A DNA stretch of 64,000 nucleotides from Artocarpus heterophyllus (Eukaryota > Streptophyta > Magnoliopsida > Rosales > Moraceae), in assembly GCA_025403435.1 (NCBI GenBank), contig CM046345.1, positions 17,850,809 to 17,914,808 of the forward strand, in the 5' to 3' direction. Every line of letters begins with the position of its first letter. Position 1 is the stretch's first letter. Of this stretch, positions 34,125 through 44,928 are shown piece by piece. The notes below the pieces were generated by a model, which ran no database searches, had not been told where the DNA came from, and saw nothing but the letters and a program-made list of their open reading frames with translations. The position numbers and the translations under genes are program-made.

Positions 34125-34775
34125 ATGTCTACCTCCCAGTCCACGAAGAAAATAAAGAATGTCTGTGTCTTTTGTGGTTCCAGCCTTGGAAAAGATAAAG
34201 CTTATTTAGAAGCTGCAAATCACTTAGGGCAAGTCCTAGCACGCAAGAAGATTAACATAATCTATGGGGGTGGTAGTATAAAAATGATGGTAAATATGGC
34301 ACTAGCAGCTAGGTCTAGCGACGCTACTGATGTAAGAATTTGGCCTCACATTCCAGTTGAAGGAAACCTTTGTAAGGAAGCCATAGGTAAGGGAGAAGGA
34401 GTCAGGAGTATCCCTATAAATTTTAAAGACATAATCTATAATTCTGATGCTTTTATAGCATTACCTGGTGGTCTAGGTACTCTTGAGGAAATATTTATAG
34501 TTGCTTGTGGGCAATTGTTGGGCTTTTATTCCAAACCTTTGGGACTGCTGAACGTAAAGGGTTTTTATGACGGTCTTTTGAAATTTCTAGATTACGCTGT
34601 GGAAGAAAACATCACTACAGAATCGGAGAGACAAATCTTTGTCACTGCTTCAACAGCTGAGGAATTGATAGATAAAATGCAAATCATACATCCAGAATCC
34701 GACACTGCAACATCCAAGCTTGAATGGGAAAGGGAAAACCGGGAGCGGCCAATTGATTTGAATCTCCATCTGTAA
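34125..34775 (+). CDS. LOG-like protein carried by element B
   Basis: 216 codons, fully open, from the ATG at 34125. It keeps CVFCGSS, the GGGS loop and PGGLGTLEE as in element A. Only three residues of this frame differ from the A copy: Tyr83Cys, Arg98Ile and a Ser-to-Asn near the C terminus. Arg98 sits in or beside the region that holds the catalytic Arg in genuine LOG enzymes, so its loss (AGA to ATA) further weakens the case for phosphoribohydrolase activity. The NABP-like ORF ends about 650 bp upstream and the polypurine tract is about 940 bp downstream. Translation would need its own transcript or internal initiation. Confidence 0.85.
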   Translation: MSTSQSTKKIKNVCVFCGSSLGKDKAYLEAANHLGQVLARKKINIIYGGGSIKMMVNMALAARSSDATDVRIWPHIPVEGNLCKEAIGKGEGVRSIPINFKDIIYNSDAFIALPGGLGTLEEIFIVACGQLLGFYSKPLGLLNVKGFYDGLLKFLDYAVEENITTESERQIFVTASTAEELIDKMQIIHPESDTATSKLEWERENRERPIDLNLHL

Positions 34776-35696
34776 TCTTTTTGTTTTATCTTTGGCATGT
34801 AGGCATGTGTGTCCGTATTTCATGTGTTACGAATAACCGTTTGCCTTGTATTCTGTGTTTCTTGTGGTACGTCGTTGTTCAATCTTTTAGATTCATTGAG
34901 CCTAATGCCGGGATGGCTGGATACGGAGTACTTGATGCTCTCGAAACGCATCCTTCTTAAGGTCCGATCTTTTGTTTATCGATGTTTTTGTATCCTCTAA
35001 GCATGCATGATATGGATAGCTGGTATACGGAGTGCCTTGTACTCTCGAAACGTATCCGTATTATGTTTGTAATGTGTAATATTCTGTTAATATTATGTGG
35101 AAGTACCAGAGTCAGTTATGGGGATATTCCATATGAAATATGAGTATATTATTTGGGTTGAATGTTTGTGTCATGAGGATAGCTGTTTAATGAAAAATAT
35201 GTCGGGTATATTTGCAACCAGAGATTCCGCTTAATATCTCTATGAATAAGTTTAATGTATGGTTTTGAATAAAAGTGTTTGTGATATATGTTTTATGATT
35301 ATGTTTTAGTTTATTAGTTGAGGTATGAAATCAAATATATTTGACTTTTCCTTACTCAAAAAGGAAAAGGAACCTAAAGATGAAGTATATAAAATTTCTC
35401 TGGCAATCTCCTTAAATGTGATTGTAAATCACAGTCCATGGACAATGAAGGACTGGAATCATGGTATGGTCAATATGTATGCCTGATCAGATTCTTAGAC
35501 TATTATACGGTGTTACAAGTTGAAACTTGTCAGAAATACTCTCATTGAGGGATTTAGAATTTAGAGTAAGATTTATTATGCAAGTAAATAAGTGGAGATA
35601 CGATGATTTAAATTTGGAGGATAAACAACATTAACGGTTTAGACTCGAAATTGGAATCATAATGGAATCATAATTTTTACTAGTATTACTAGAATT
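34776..35696 (+). other. 3' untranslated part of element B interior
   Basis: Collinear with 4083-4998 of element A. No gene. It contains a near-duplicate GGATACGGAGTACTTGATGC / GGTATACGGAGTGCCTTGTA motif, each followed by CTCTCGAAACG, about 110 bp apart (34918 and 35022). Confidence 0.55.
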
Positions 35697-35735
35697 GAAA
35701 TTTCGAGGACGAAATTTCTTTAAGGGGGGTAGAGC
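35697..35735 (+). other. Inverted repeat and polypurine tract of element B
   Basis: A 9-bp inverted repeat with an AGGA loop (35697-35718), then TTTAAGGGGGGTAGAGC directly before the 3' LTR. Same arrangement as element A. Confidence 0.8.
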
Positions 35736-38095
35736 TGTGACACCCGTTATTCCCCTAAGGGTATTAAGGTAATTAAATTAATTTTTAGTGTATAAAAAAT
35801 AAAAAAAAATAAAAAAAGTCTAACTTCCAAACCCTCCCTCACTCAATAACTCCTCTCTTCGTCTTTCTCTCTCTAGAATCCTAATTCAAGGAAAACCAAG
35901 ATGCAGCCTTGTAGCAGAGAAATGCAAGGGATGAGCTTTCTCGTAAATGCATCGTCGTCCCAAATTTCTCTCCAAGAGCTTCAACAACAACAACAAGTGT
36001 CTCAGTCTCAGTCGTCGTCGTCGATCCAAGGCTCACAGATCCACCAGATTCACGCCTCCCACTACGAACCCCCTCCTTCGCACGACGACTTTCTCGAGCA
36101 AATGCTCTCAACTCTAGGCTCAGCTTCCTGCTCCTGGGCCGACCTCGGCGGCCCTCCCGAAGGCCCCATGGGAAACCGCCCCCGTCGCCAACGGCCAAGA
36201 CAATAAGCCCAGAGACGACGATACGGTGCCGTCCGGCCACGACAGCGCCTCAGCTTTCCCCTTCGACGAGTCGGCCAACTTGGCCACCAAGTTTCGGAAC
36301 CACCAGATCAGCGGCGGCTCCAAATCGGCTGCTGTGGCGATGATGCTACAGCACCAGCTTATGATGGCTTGCGGCGGCGGCGCAGGAGAAGCTGGTCTTG
36401 TTCCGATACCGTTGTCGCTTAGCAACGGCGAGTTTGACCGGTCTCCGAACGACGTCGTTGATGGCTCTTCGTCGTTTAAATCTCCGACTCCTGGAGGCGA
36501 CGGTCCGGTTCAAGGTCTGTATAATGGATTCAGCACCGGATCTTTGGCCGGCGCTGGTCAGACGCAGAACCAGTTTCACCATCTTCAGGGAGGTTCGATG
36601 GCGCAGCAGAACTACGGAGCTTCGGGGCAAGCGATGAACCAGTCACCAGCGCCGAGCGGTTCATCGGGAGCTCAACCGGCACAGCCAAGGCCGAGGGTTA
36701 GGGCTCGGAGAGGTTAAGCCACCGATCCGCACAGTATTGCTGAAAGATTACGGAGAGAGAGAATCGCAGAGAGAATGAAAGCTTTGCAAGAGCTGGTTCC
36801 CAATGCCAACAAGGACACGTGTCAGTTCAATAAGAGCCGTTTTCTTAGGTCACCGTGCTGTAACGATAGCTCTTCCGTGCGTACTTGGACAGATAAAGCC
36901 TCAATGCTTGATGAGATCATAGACTACGTGAAATTCCTCCAACTCCAAGTCAAGGATCAAGAGAGTATGGAGCTAACGTTAATTGATTCCAGGATTAAGA
37001 GACTGTTGATAAGCTTGAAAAGTAGGGATTCTATTACTCATCTTTTGTGAGGTTTTTATAGAATTAAAATTGATTGTTTTGCCGCAATATATATATATCT
37101 ATGTTGAACTGATATTATATGTGTATCACATATGAAACTATGACATGGACTCGTCTTGTATTGTACGGCGAGGAACATAATGAATTGACACATGTTATAA
37201 ATTGAGAAGCATGGTTAGGAAAATTAACTCTATTAATAATGATTTAATATAGAGAAATTGTGAGACATGAAAAGGGCGACGGTTACGTCCTTGGGCATGA
37301 ATACCCTAAAAGGTAAAATAGGGGGAAGGTGATGACGCTTCCTTGGGTTGAAAGTCCCAGAACACACTGTACAGGAATTGATTTGGTGAGGACTCGGGGC
37401 TTGATGTCCCCTCACCGGAACACCCTTGGAATGTTTATAGGGTGATCAAGTACGCCCATTTGGGTTTCGATGAGTTGAGTGATACTCAATTTAACATGGA
37501 TACCTAGGAACAATGATGATTGGTAATATTTGTATAAATGTGTAATTATGACACTTGGTAATGATTAACTACGGTATCCATAAGATGTGATCATAATAAA
37601 CCTCATAATCTGAAATATGATGTGACTTACTAACCATGCAGGTTTTAATGTGGTAATGATAAAAACCTAAAGGTGAGTAATGGCTTTCTCTACTGAGCAT
37701 AGTGTTGCTCATTCCCTTATGTTTATATCTTTTTAGGACTCACTAAGTGTGAGGTGGCTACGAGAAATATAGTTGAGGAAGTGATGTAACTATATTACAT
37801 TGGGACTGCTTCAATCGTTGAGAATGTTCTTCATGATAATGTAAGCATCAATTGTTACTTTCTGTGACTGTATTATAATGTGTTGAGGGTTAAAATGATG
37901 ATGACAACAGTTTATATTATTAAATTTAAGGTGCTACATTTAAAACTGTGGTTTATTTATCGTTTATATTTTTATTTTTGAGTTGAGAGTTTTCATTTAA
38001 GCCTCGGGCAAATTTTATTTTTAAGGTTTTACTTTTATTATTTATTTTTATTTTATCTCATTAAAAACTGTTAACCCCCATATAGGGGCGTTACA
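35736..38095 (+). repeat. 3' LTR of element B
   Basis: 2360 bp, same length as the 5' LTR, offset by 6609, and including the bHLH segment. Followed by the ATTCT duplication. Confidence 0.93.
35814..36955 (+). pseudogene. Captured LRL-clade bHLH gene segment (3' LTR copy)
   Basis: Identical layout to 29205-30346: frames at 35901-36206, 36226-36717 and 36775 onward, the same frameshift, the same stop before the basic region and the same 75-base loop insertion. All defects therefore predate the last round of reverse transcription. About seven bases differ from the 5' copy by eye. Confidence 0.88.
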
Positions 38096-39808
38096 ATTCT
38101 CATACTTATTGTCTTTGATCCAACCTTTATCTGAAGCTAATCTTATCATTTTATCTTAAGTAAAGCCATTAGAATCACCACCATAGTGGCCCAACTGGGT
38201 TTCAAGACTTGCCCCCAAGGTTGCTCTCTGCATGACCTGATATCTGAATATGACATAATGCCCTAGCATATCATTCCAAATGGCCTTTTTGACTCGTTCG
38301 TTACTATTTCATTATTCAAGTCTCATATTACCGAGTTTTCTCATTTACATTCATTATTCCGTTCATTATGATCATTTCATTATCCAGCAGTTACCGAAAA
38401 TAATTGAATAAATTTATTTCAACAATTCCTTAAAAACATTTTTTTTTTCAGAAAACACTTTGTGGCCAAAACTCTTTTAAAATCATAGCTAACAAAGAAC
38501 GAGGGACTAGAGTCCTACCTCGTTATCTAGTATAAAGGCACTAACATTGCAATCTCGGCCTATTATACGTTAGCTCTTCAAAACCACGAACAACCTTAGA
38601 TATGAACTAGATTCGTCAATATCTAACTTAGAGTACTCTACCATACTATGTTATCTCATGGCGTCTTAGTGTGCCTTTAATGTTCACAAAATCATGCCAC
38701 AAGGTCAAAGTCTGTATTTATGTTTTAAACAGTGAAAACGAGTGCAAAACAACAATTTTCATATAGCTCGGTCGGCCGGCCGATCTCCTTGATCCGGCTT
38801 GCCGACCTGCGAAAGTTTAGCCTACCGGCCACTCGAGTAAGGCCTACCAAACCGCTTGAGTCTGCCTTGTCGAAGAAATGAGTCTGGCTTGCCGAACCTA
38901 TGAATCTGTCCTACTGAAACTCAAGTTCGGCCTACTGATTTGTCAAAATTTGAAAAATTCTAAATTTTGAGCCTCAGCCTCTTAGAGCTTTTCAAGCTCG
39001 ATTCAACCTGTGTTTGGCCAATTTCAACCCAAAAATCATGCATAAAACACTAGAAAACAATCCTAAACCTATTTAGAACAAAATCCCCAAATTTAAACTC
39101 AATTTCACCATTTATTTGAAAATCAAAGAAAAATGTAAAAACTTGGTTAAGTTAATTTTTGTTCAAATCAAGCTTAGATTCACTATAAAATAGATTCTAC
39201 AACTCGAATTGAACGCTATTTAAGCTTAAAGAAATTCAGATTTCAACATCCAAGAAAAATTGAAAATTTTGAAAATAAAACTTTGAAATTTGAAAAGAGA
39301 GAGAAAGGGAGCTAACCTCAAGTTTGATCTTTGAGTTGTTTTGAGTTAGCTTGAACTTCATTTCCTAGCCTAGAGTCAGGCGAAAAAATTAGAGAAAGGA
39401 GAGAGAGAGAGTGACGGGAATAGGAGGAAAAAGAAAAAAGAGAGGGAAAGAAGAAAGAGAGTGGCGAGAGAGAGTGAGGGATAGTGAGGGAGAGTGAGGG
39501 ATAAATAGAGGGAAAAAGAGGAAGCAGGTGCTCTAAATGCAACTCTACATTCCTAAGCTAGTTTTGAGAAAACCATGGGCAGCTTAAAGTTTTTGGTGAG
39601 ACAGTTTCAAATTTGTTTGAGTTTTTGGTAAGAAAGGACTTGTTTGAAATTTGATAGTTTGTTTGGTTCCAAAATTTAAAATAACTTATAGAGGTAATTA
39701 AAAAGTGAAATAAATTAGAAAATACCACAAATAATTAGATTAAATTCAAATTACAGTAAGGTACCATTTTAAACACTAATTATACTAAATTAATTTTTGG
39801 GTGTTACA
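38096..39808 (-). repeat. 3' LTR of element D, inner fragment right of element B
   Basis: On the minus strand it starts TGTAACACCC at 39808 directly after the polypurine tract and runs to the element B junction at 38096. It contains a GC-rich cluster of CGGCCGGCCG / GCTTGCCGACC words at about 38766-38935 that recurs in the solo LTR at 58024-58172, and the phrase ACTTGCCCCCAAGG shared with 58683-58697. These shared blocks place both in one LTR family. Confidence 0.8.
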
Positions 39809-39830
39809 GTTCTCCACCCTTAAAAGGAAT
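39809..39830 (-). other. Polypurine tract of element D
   Basis: The minus strand reads AATTCCTTTTAAGGGTGGAGAAC directly before the 3' LTR, in the form usual for Tekay-type chromoviruses. Confidence 0.7.
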
Positions 39831-39906
39831 TTTGTCCTTGAAATTAGAAATCATTTCAGAAACAAAATAAATATGGGTACAATTCTCGTATCGTCGATTC
39901 TAATTC

Positions 39907-41172
39907 CTATGTCGCCTCATCAACTCCGTGGTGTTGCCACACAACTTTCAGTAGGGGTATGTCACGATGTCGCAAACTCATTATCTTCAGATCAATGATC
40001 TTGATTGGCACCTCCTCGTAGGTCGTGTCTTTCTGTATCGATACATCATGGAATGAAACAACTTTGCTTGGTTTAAGCAACCATTTTTGAAGCATCGACA
40101 TTTGGAACACATTATGGACATGAAAGAGCTCAGGAAGGAGACTAAGTTGATAAGCGACCATCCCAACACGATGAGTAATCTTGAATGGTCCAACGTACCT
40201 TGGTGTAATTTTCCCACTTACACCAAAACTTGAAATTGGCTTGCATAGTGAAACCTTCAAAATAACCAAGTCACCTACTTCAAATTCCAGAGGTCGATGT
40301 CTTTTATTAGCATAACTCTTTTGCCGGCTTTGAGCAGCTTTTAATCGATCACGAATCACGATGACCTTTCATTGCTCTCATGGATCTCATCAGGTTTGAT
40401 AACGATCCTATCCTCTGGTTCTGACCAACACACTGGCGGTCGACACGGTCTTCCATTGAGTGCCTCGAACTGTGCCTTTTTTATCTCGCTTGGTAACTGT
40501 TGTTGTACATGAATTCTGCCAGATATAAGTGCCTCTTCCAGTTTCTGCCAAAATCTAAACACAAGCACGCAACGTATCCCCAAGGATTTGAATGACTTGC
40601 TCAGATTGTCCATCGATTTGCGGAAGAAAAGCAGTCCTAAAATTCAAATCCATGCCTAAGGCTTCCTAGAAACTTATCCAATATTTGGCATTAAATCAGG
40701 GTATCCCTATCGGAAGTGGTGAACAATAGAACTCCATGCAATCTGACTATATTTTCTAGACATAACTCTCCAAGAACTCTCCTCATACACGTCAATCTGA
40801 AAGGTATGAAATGCTCTGATTTCATCAACCTATCGACAATGACCCAGATTGCATTGTGTTTTTGCTCCGTCCTTGGCAAGCTGATGAGGAAATCCATCGT
40901 AACATGCTCCCACTTCCACCTTGGAATAGGAAGTGGTTGAAGTCATCCAGCGGGCTTTGATGCTTAGCTTTCACTCGAAGACAAGTTACACACTTAACGA
41001 TGTACTCTAGGACATCCTTTCTCATACCTCTCCACCAATATTGTCTCTTCAAATCGTGATACAATTTTGTGCTTCTCGGATGAATAGCAAATCTAAACTT
41101 GTGGGCTTTGTCCATTACAGCCTTTGTCACTTCCTCTATCGCAAGTACTACTAAACATTTCTTGAAATACAA
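39907..41172 (-). pseudogene. Integrase and chromodomain-like tail of element D
   Basis: 40825-41172 has the zinc-binding module (HPRSTKLYHDLKRQYWWRGM ... CVTCLRVKAKHQ). The catalytic core follows in broken frames to about 40360. 39907-40359 has the C-terminal GPF-type segment (KITPRYVGPFKITHRVG ... FHVHNVFQMSML) and then a chromodomain-like tail (YEEVPIKIIDLKI ... LLKVVWQHHGVDEATWE). The tail would direct integration to particular chromatin. Stops and frameshifts break the frame at several points. Confidence 0.85.
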
Positions 41173-42752
41173 CTACCCATCTGTATGTATTTCTCATTCT
41201 TCAAACTGCTTTCCATTTTGTATCTACGTCCATATCCCCTGTAGATGTTGATCTTGCCATTGGTTTTGCTTCACTATTTGAACAAGTGTTGGGGTAGAAT
41301 CCATATGATATATCAAAACCTGATAGCAATCTTTATAATACTATAGCTCATACTCACTTACCATAGCATCTCTTTTCCAATCCTCAAGAGCCAAGCAAGC
41401 GAAAATTCCAGAAGACTTCCTACTAGGCGCATCTACAACTTCGTTGGCTTTTCTTGGATGATGTTGTAGCCTGAAATTGTAGTCTTCCATATATTCTATT
41501 TATATCCATTGCCATAAATTCAAATCCTTCTAAGTGAACAAATACTTTAGACTCTTGTGATCTGAGAAAATCTGAAAGGTCACTCCATACAAGTAACATT
41601 TTCAAATCTTTAGGGCATGAATCACTGCTGCAAGCTCCAAATCATGAGTAAGGTAGTTCTGCTAATGAGGTCTAAGCTGTCGCGATCCATATGCGATAAC
41701 CCGTCCGTGTTGCATTAAAATGCATTCAAGTCAATGTCTTGAGGCATCCATGTAGACTTCGTAAGGCTCGTCATTACTCGGTTTGATCAGCACTAAAGTT
41801 GTGGTTAATCGGTTCTTCAATTCTTGGAAGGCATACTTGTATTCTACATCCTATTCAAACCGAACATATTTCCTGATCAATCGTGTCAATGGTGCTACTA
41901 TCTTTGAGCAGTCTTGCACGAACTTTTTGTAGTACCCAGTGAGTCCTAAGAAACTACGGATCTCGACCACGTTCCTTGGTAATTCCCATTACACTATTGC
42001 TTTTATCTTGGAAGGATCCACTGAAATACCTTGCTCAAAGATGATGAATCCCAGAAATTTAACCTCAATCAATCAAAATTCACACTTTTCCTTTTTAGCA
42101 TACAACTGATGTTCTTGTAGAGTTTGAAGCACAATCCTTATGTGTTGCTCATGCTCCGACCAGGTTTTAGAATGGATTAGTATGTTATCAATGAACACAA
42201 TCATAAACTGATCCAAATAAGGTTTGAAAATCTGATTCATTAGATCCATGAAAACTACGGGGGCATTCGTCAATCCAAACAGCATCACCAAAAACTCGAA
42301 GTGTCCGTACTAGGGTCCTAAAAGTTGTCTTTGGGATATCCTCTTCCTTGATTCTAAGCTAATGGTATCTTGAACGCAAGTCTATCTTCGAGAAATATCG
42401 AGAACCTCTTCATTGATCAAATAGCTCATTAATTCTTGGCAATGGATACTTGTTCTTTACTGTGACCTGATTCAGTTGCCGATAATTGATACACAATTGA
42501 AGAATTACCATCATGTTTCTTAGCAAATAGAACTGGCGCACCCTATGGTGACGTACTGTTCTAGATGTACCCCTTATCTATAAGTTCCTGAAGTTGCTTC
42601 CTTAATTCATTCATCTCTGCCAATGTCATTTGGTATGGTGCTATGGAAATCGGAGCGGTTCTAGGGAGTAACTCGATACTAAACTTAATCTCTCGGTGTG
42701 GTGGTAATTTAAGTAACTCGTTGGGGAAGACATCACCAAACTCATTAACCAC
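41173..42752 (-). pseudogene. Reverse transcriptase / RNase H of element D
   Basis: 42561-42752 gives the RT start (FGDVFPNELLKLPPHREI). 42073-42291 gives the palm with [15 protein letters not shown] and the active site [10 protein letters not shown], in which the second catalytic Asp of the usual FIDD is Asn. RNase H text follows in broken frames down to about 41180. The Asp-to-Asn change alone should abolish polymerase activity. Confidence 0.85.
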
Positions 42753-42856
42753 CGGTATCGCTGATTTCCTCCTACTGCACTAGACTCTTCCCCTAGGTTC
42801 AAAAGAAGCGCATAACAAGCCAAGTTTCTTCGTCCTCCAAGACATGTCTTCATAAA

Positions 42857-43285
42857 TCACTCACTAATCACTCGATCATTACCACCTTGGTAAGTAATTG
42901 TCGTCTCCCTATCGGTCACTAAGGTTACTTTTCTAAGGTGATAGTCTACAAAGGCATTATACCTAGAAGACCAATCTATTCCTAAGATTATATCATAGGT
43001 ATTCATGGGAATTACAATCAAATCACTTCTCAAAATTTCACCTCCAATTATTATCTTACAAGATTTACACGCACTGCTCACATGCACTCGCCCTAAGGGT
43101 GAGGTAATTATCAAAGGTTCATTAAATTTCTCTATTTCTAATCCCAAGGCATGTACAAATGAACTCAAAAGGAGAGAATACGTGGCACTAGTATCAAATA
43201 AGACATGAGCTAAAGATTGAGAAACTAAAATTGTATCGTTAACTACCACGTTACTAGTCTGAGCATCAGAACTTCTTGTGGTCAT
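42857..43285 (-). pseudogene. Aspartic protease region of element D
   Basis: 142 open codons in the style of plant chromovirus proteases: VLFDTSATYSLL, then IIPMNTYDIILGIDWSS. The active-site Asp-Ser-Gly is Asp-Thr-Ser here, so the invariant Gly is gone. The YDIILGIDWL-type segment, diagnostic of Tekay/CRM-type pol, is preserved. Confidence 0.85.
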
Positions 43286-43603
43286 GGTATGGACTTGAGC
43301 TGGAGTTTTGCCTTTTCCTCTATTAGCATTGCTAGGTCTAGGGTTTGTAGCCGATACTGCTGTGGTGGAGGAGATTGCCCACTAGCTGTGCTAGGTGCTC
43401 TATATTGTAGAACGTTCCTCTAGATTCGGCGGCTGATAACCTTGTGTTGGATAGAGCATTTGCAAAGGGGTGGACTAGTGAAACTGTGGTTGAGGGGTTT
43501 GCTAAGGCTGAGCAAAAGATTGAGCTTAGGACTGATGGTTTGCACCATCTCCAGTCTAGGATCCTTGTCAAGAAATCCTTATCGGGCAATTTCTTTTAAT
43601 GTG

Positions 43604-44353
43604 TCATAGTTGCTGATAGTAGTGACAATGGAAGTTGTAAGGATTGCTTCGTTCGCTACCTGAAGAACTGCTACTCCCATTGTTAGCATTATTATGCTGA
43701 TTCTTCACTTGAGCTTGACGGTTGTTATTGTTGCCTCTCCTATTGTTTCTTTGGGGTCCTCTAGAAGTCCTCGCCTTGCTTTTGTAGCAGGTAGCATTGT
43801 CGCTTTCTACCGACAAGGCTAATGACACCAACTCACCATAATTTTGGATTCGCAAGGCAACCAATTGCCGTTGAATGGATCTCTTAAGTCCTTCTTGAAA
43901 CTTGATATGCTTTTCCTGCTCAGAAGCCACGACGGATGGAGCAAATTTACCCAATTCAGTGAACTTTGCTTCATATTCTTAGACTATCATGTCCCCTTGT
44001 TCTAATCGGTAAAATTCAATGATCTTCTAGTCTCTATACCCTTGCAAAAAATATCGTTCATAGAATAATTCTTCAAATCTATCCTAATCGGTGTTCTTAT
44101 TATTTTTTATACTTTTAGCCTGCTTCCACCAGGTGTTTGTATTTCCTTCCAGTTTGTAATCTGCGAATTCAACTCGGTATTCCACTAGTATTCCAAGAGT
44201 ATCTGGATGTTTTACCACCAAATCTAACCAATACTCAGCTGCTTGTGAGTCCCTATTTCGATCGAAAGTTGGGATGGATGCACGTTGAAACTCCTTGAAA
44301 TACTCGTGTTGGCGACTTTCCTTAGAATTCTCAGGCCTAGCCTTTGTCACCAT
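43604..44353 (-). pseudogene. Gag of element D
   Basis: 44084-44353 has the Gag core start (FQRASIPTFDRNRDSQAAEYWL). 43604-43954 has the C-terminal half (FQEGLKRSIQRQL ... ELVSLALSVE), then an Asn/Gln/Ser-rich basic linker. The zinc knuckle is degenerate: the second Cys is Tyr and a stop at 43601-43603 interrupts it before HIKRNCP. Frames are broken between the two halves. Confidence 0.82.
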
Positions 44354-44517
44354 CTGCTTTCCCTCTCATCATGTTTTCATCGTTAGCCAGATTTGTGTCA
44401 GCAGTAGTTGGATGACGCCTAGGTGTCATTCTCTCAATTCTGAAAACAAAATTAGACTGTTAATGGTTTTTCATTGTCATACCTATGTGTGCACAATCCT
44501 CAAGGTTCAAAACCTAG

Positions 44518-44530
44518 GGCTCTGATACCA
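44518..44530 (-). other. Primer binding site, initiator tRNA-Met (element D)
   Basis: The minus strand reads TGGTATCAGAGCC three bases inside the 5' LTR edge at 44534. Confidence 0.88.
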
Positions 44531-44533
44531 ATC

Positions 44534-44928
44534 TGTCACGAACCCAAAATCGAGTGGTGATGTGGTGGATTAATTAAGTTAATTAAATCAAATTTTAATT
44601 AAATTCACCAATTAATTTAACAGTGTCATTTATAAAAATGTGGTAAATTTAAAACTTTTAAATAATTACCTCTAAATTCGAGCAGCTAAAATAATAAGTC
44701 TAATTAATACGAGTCAGGTTACGCCAGACCCACATTTATACACACACATAGTATCGACATAAATTAAATACAACCATAGTCTAATCCAAAGAAGAACGAT
44801 TAAAATATTGCATGCCTTAATTAAATAAGCAAATAACCTAGATGAGAAATCCTACGGTCTACGCATTCAGTCAGTAGCGTCCCAATCAACTCTATGTCAC
44901 ATCACCATCCGAAGTGGGATTCGTGACA
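44534..44928 (-). repeat. 5' LTR of element D, unusually short
   Basis: 395 bp bounded by TGTCACGAACCC and GGGATTCGTGACA, so the ends are TG/CA with good inverted termini. Its 3' half on the minus strand matches the D-family LTR (shared with 28850-28980 and 58990-59345), but its start does not match the 3' LTR start at 39808. Either the U3 was deleted and replaced, or this is the LTR of a different, recombined subfamily. Confidence 0.6.

Larger units (their letters stand above)
29127..38095 (+). mobile_element. Element B: complete non-autonomous LTR retrotransposon, sister of A, with a bHLH gene captured in its LTRs
   Basis: LTRs of 2360 bp each (29127-31486 and 35736-38095) flank a 4249-bp interior, with a perfect ATTCT duplication at 29122-29126 and 38096-38100. 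The interior is collinear with element A: PBS, leader, NABP-like ORF, LOG-like ORF, inverted repeat and polypurine tract. There is no gag-pol. The LTRs share both ends with A's LTR, but about 0.78 kb of U3 is replaced by about 1.15 kb of a host bHLH gene. By eye the two LTRs differ at about ten sites, implying recent insertion. The capture is in both LTRs, so it predates this insertion. Confidence 0.93.
28830..44928 (-). mobile_element. Element D: decayed Tekay/Del-type chromovirus, interrupted by element B
   Basis: On the minus strand: a short 5' LTR-like end (44534-44928), tRNA-iMet primer site (44518-44530), gag, PR, RT-RNase H, integrase with a C-terminal chromodomain-like tail, a polypurine tract (39809 onward) and a 3' LTR (39808 down to 38096, continuing at 29126 down to about 28830 after element B is removed). 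The chromodomain position and the primer and purine sites fit the Tekay lineage. All reading frames are broken, so this is an old insertion into which element B later jumped. The solo LTR at 57179-59348 belongs to the same family. Confidence 0.82.
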
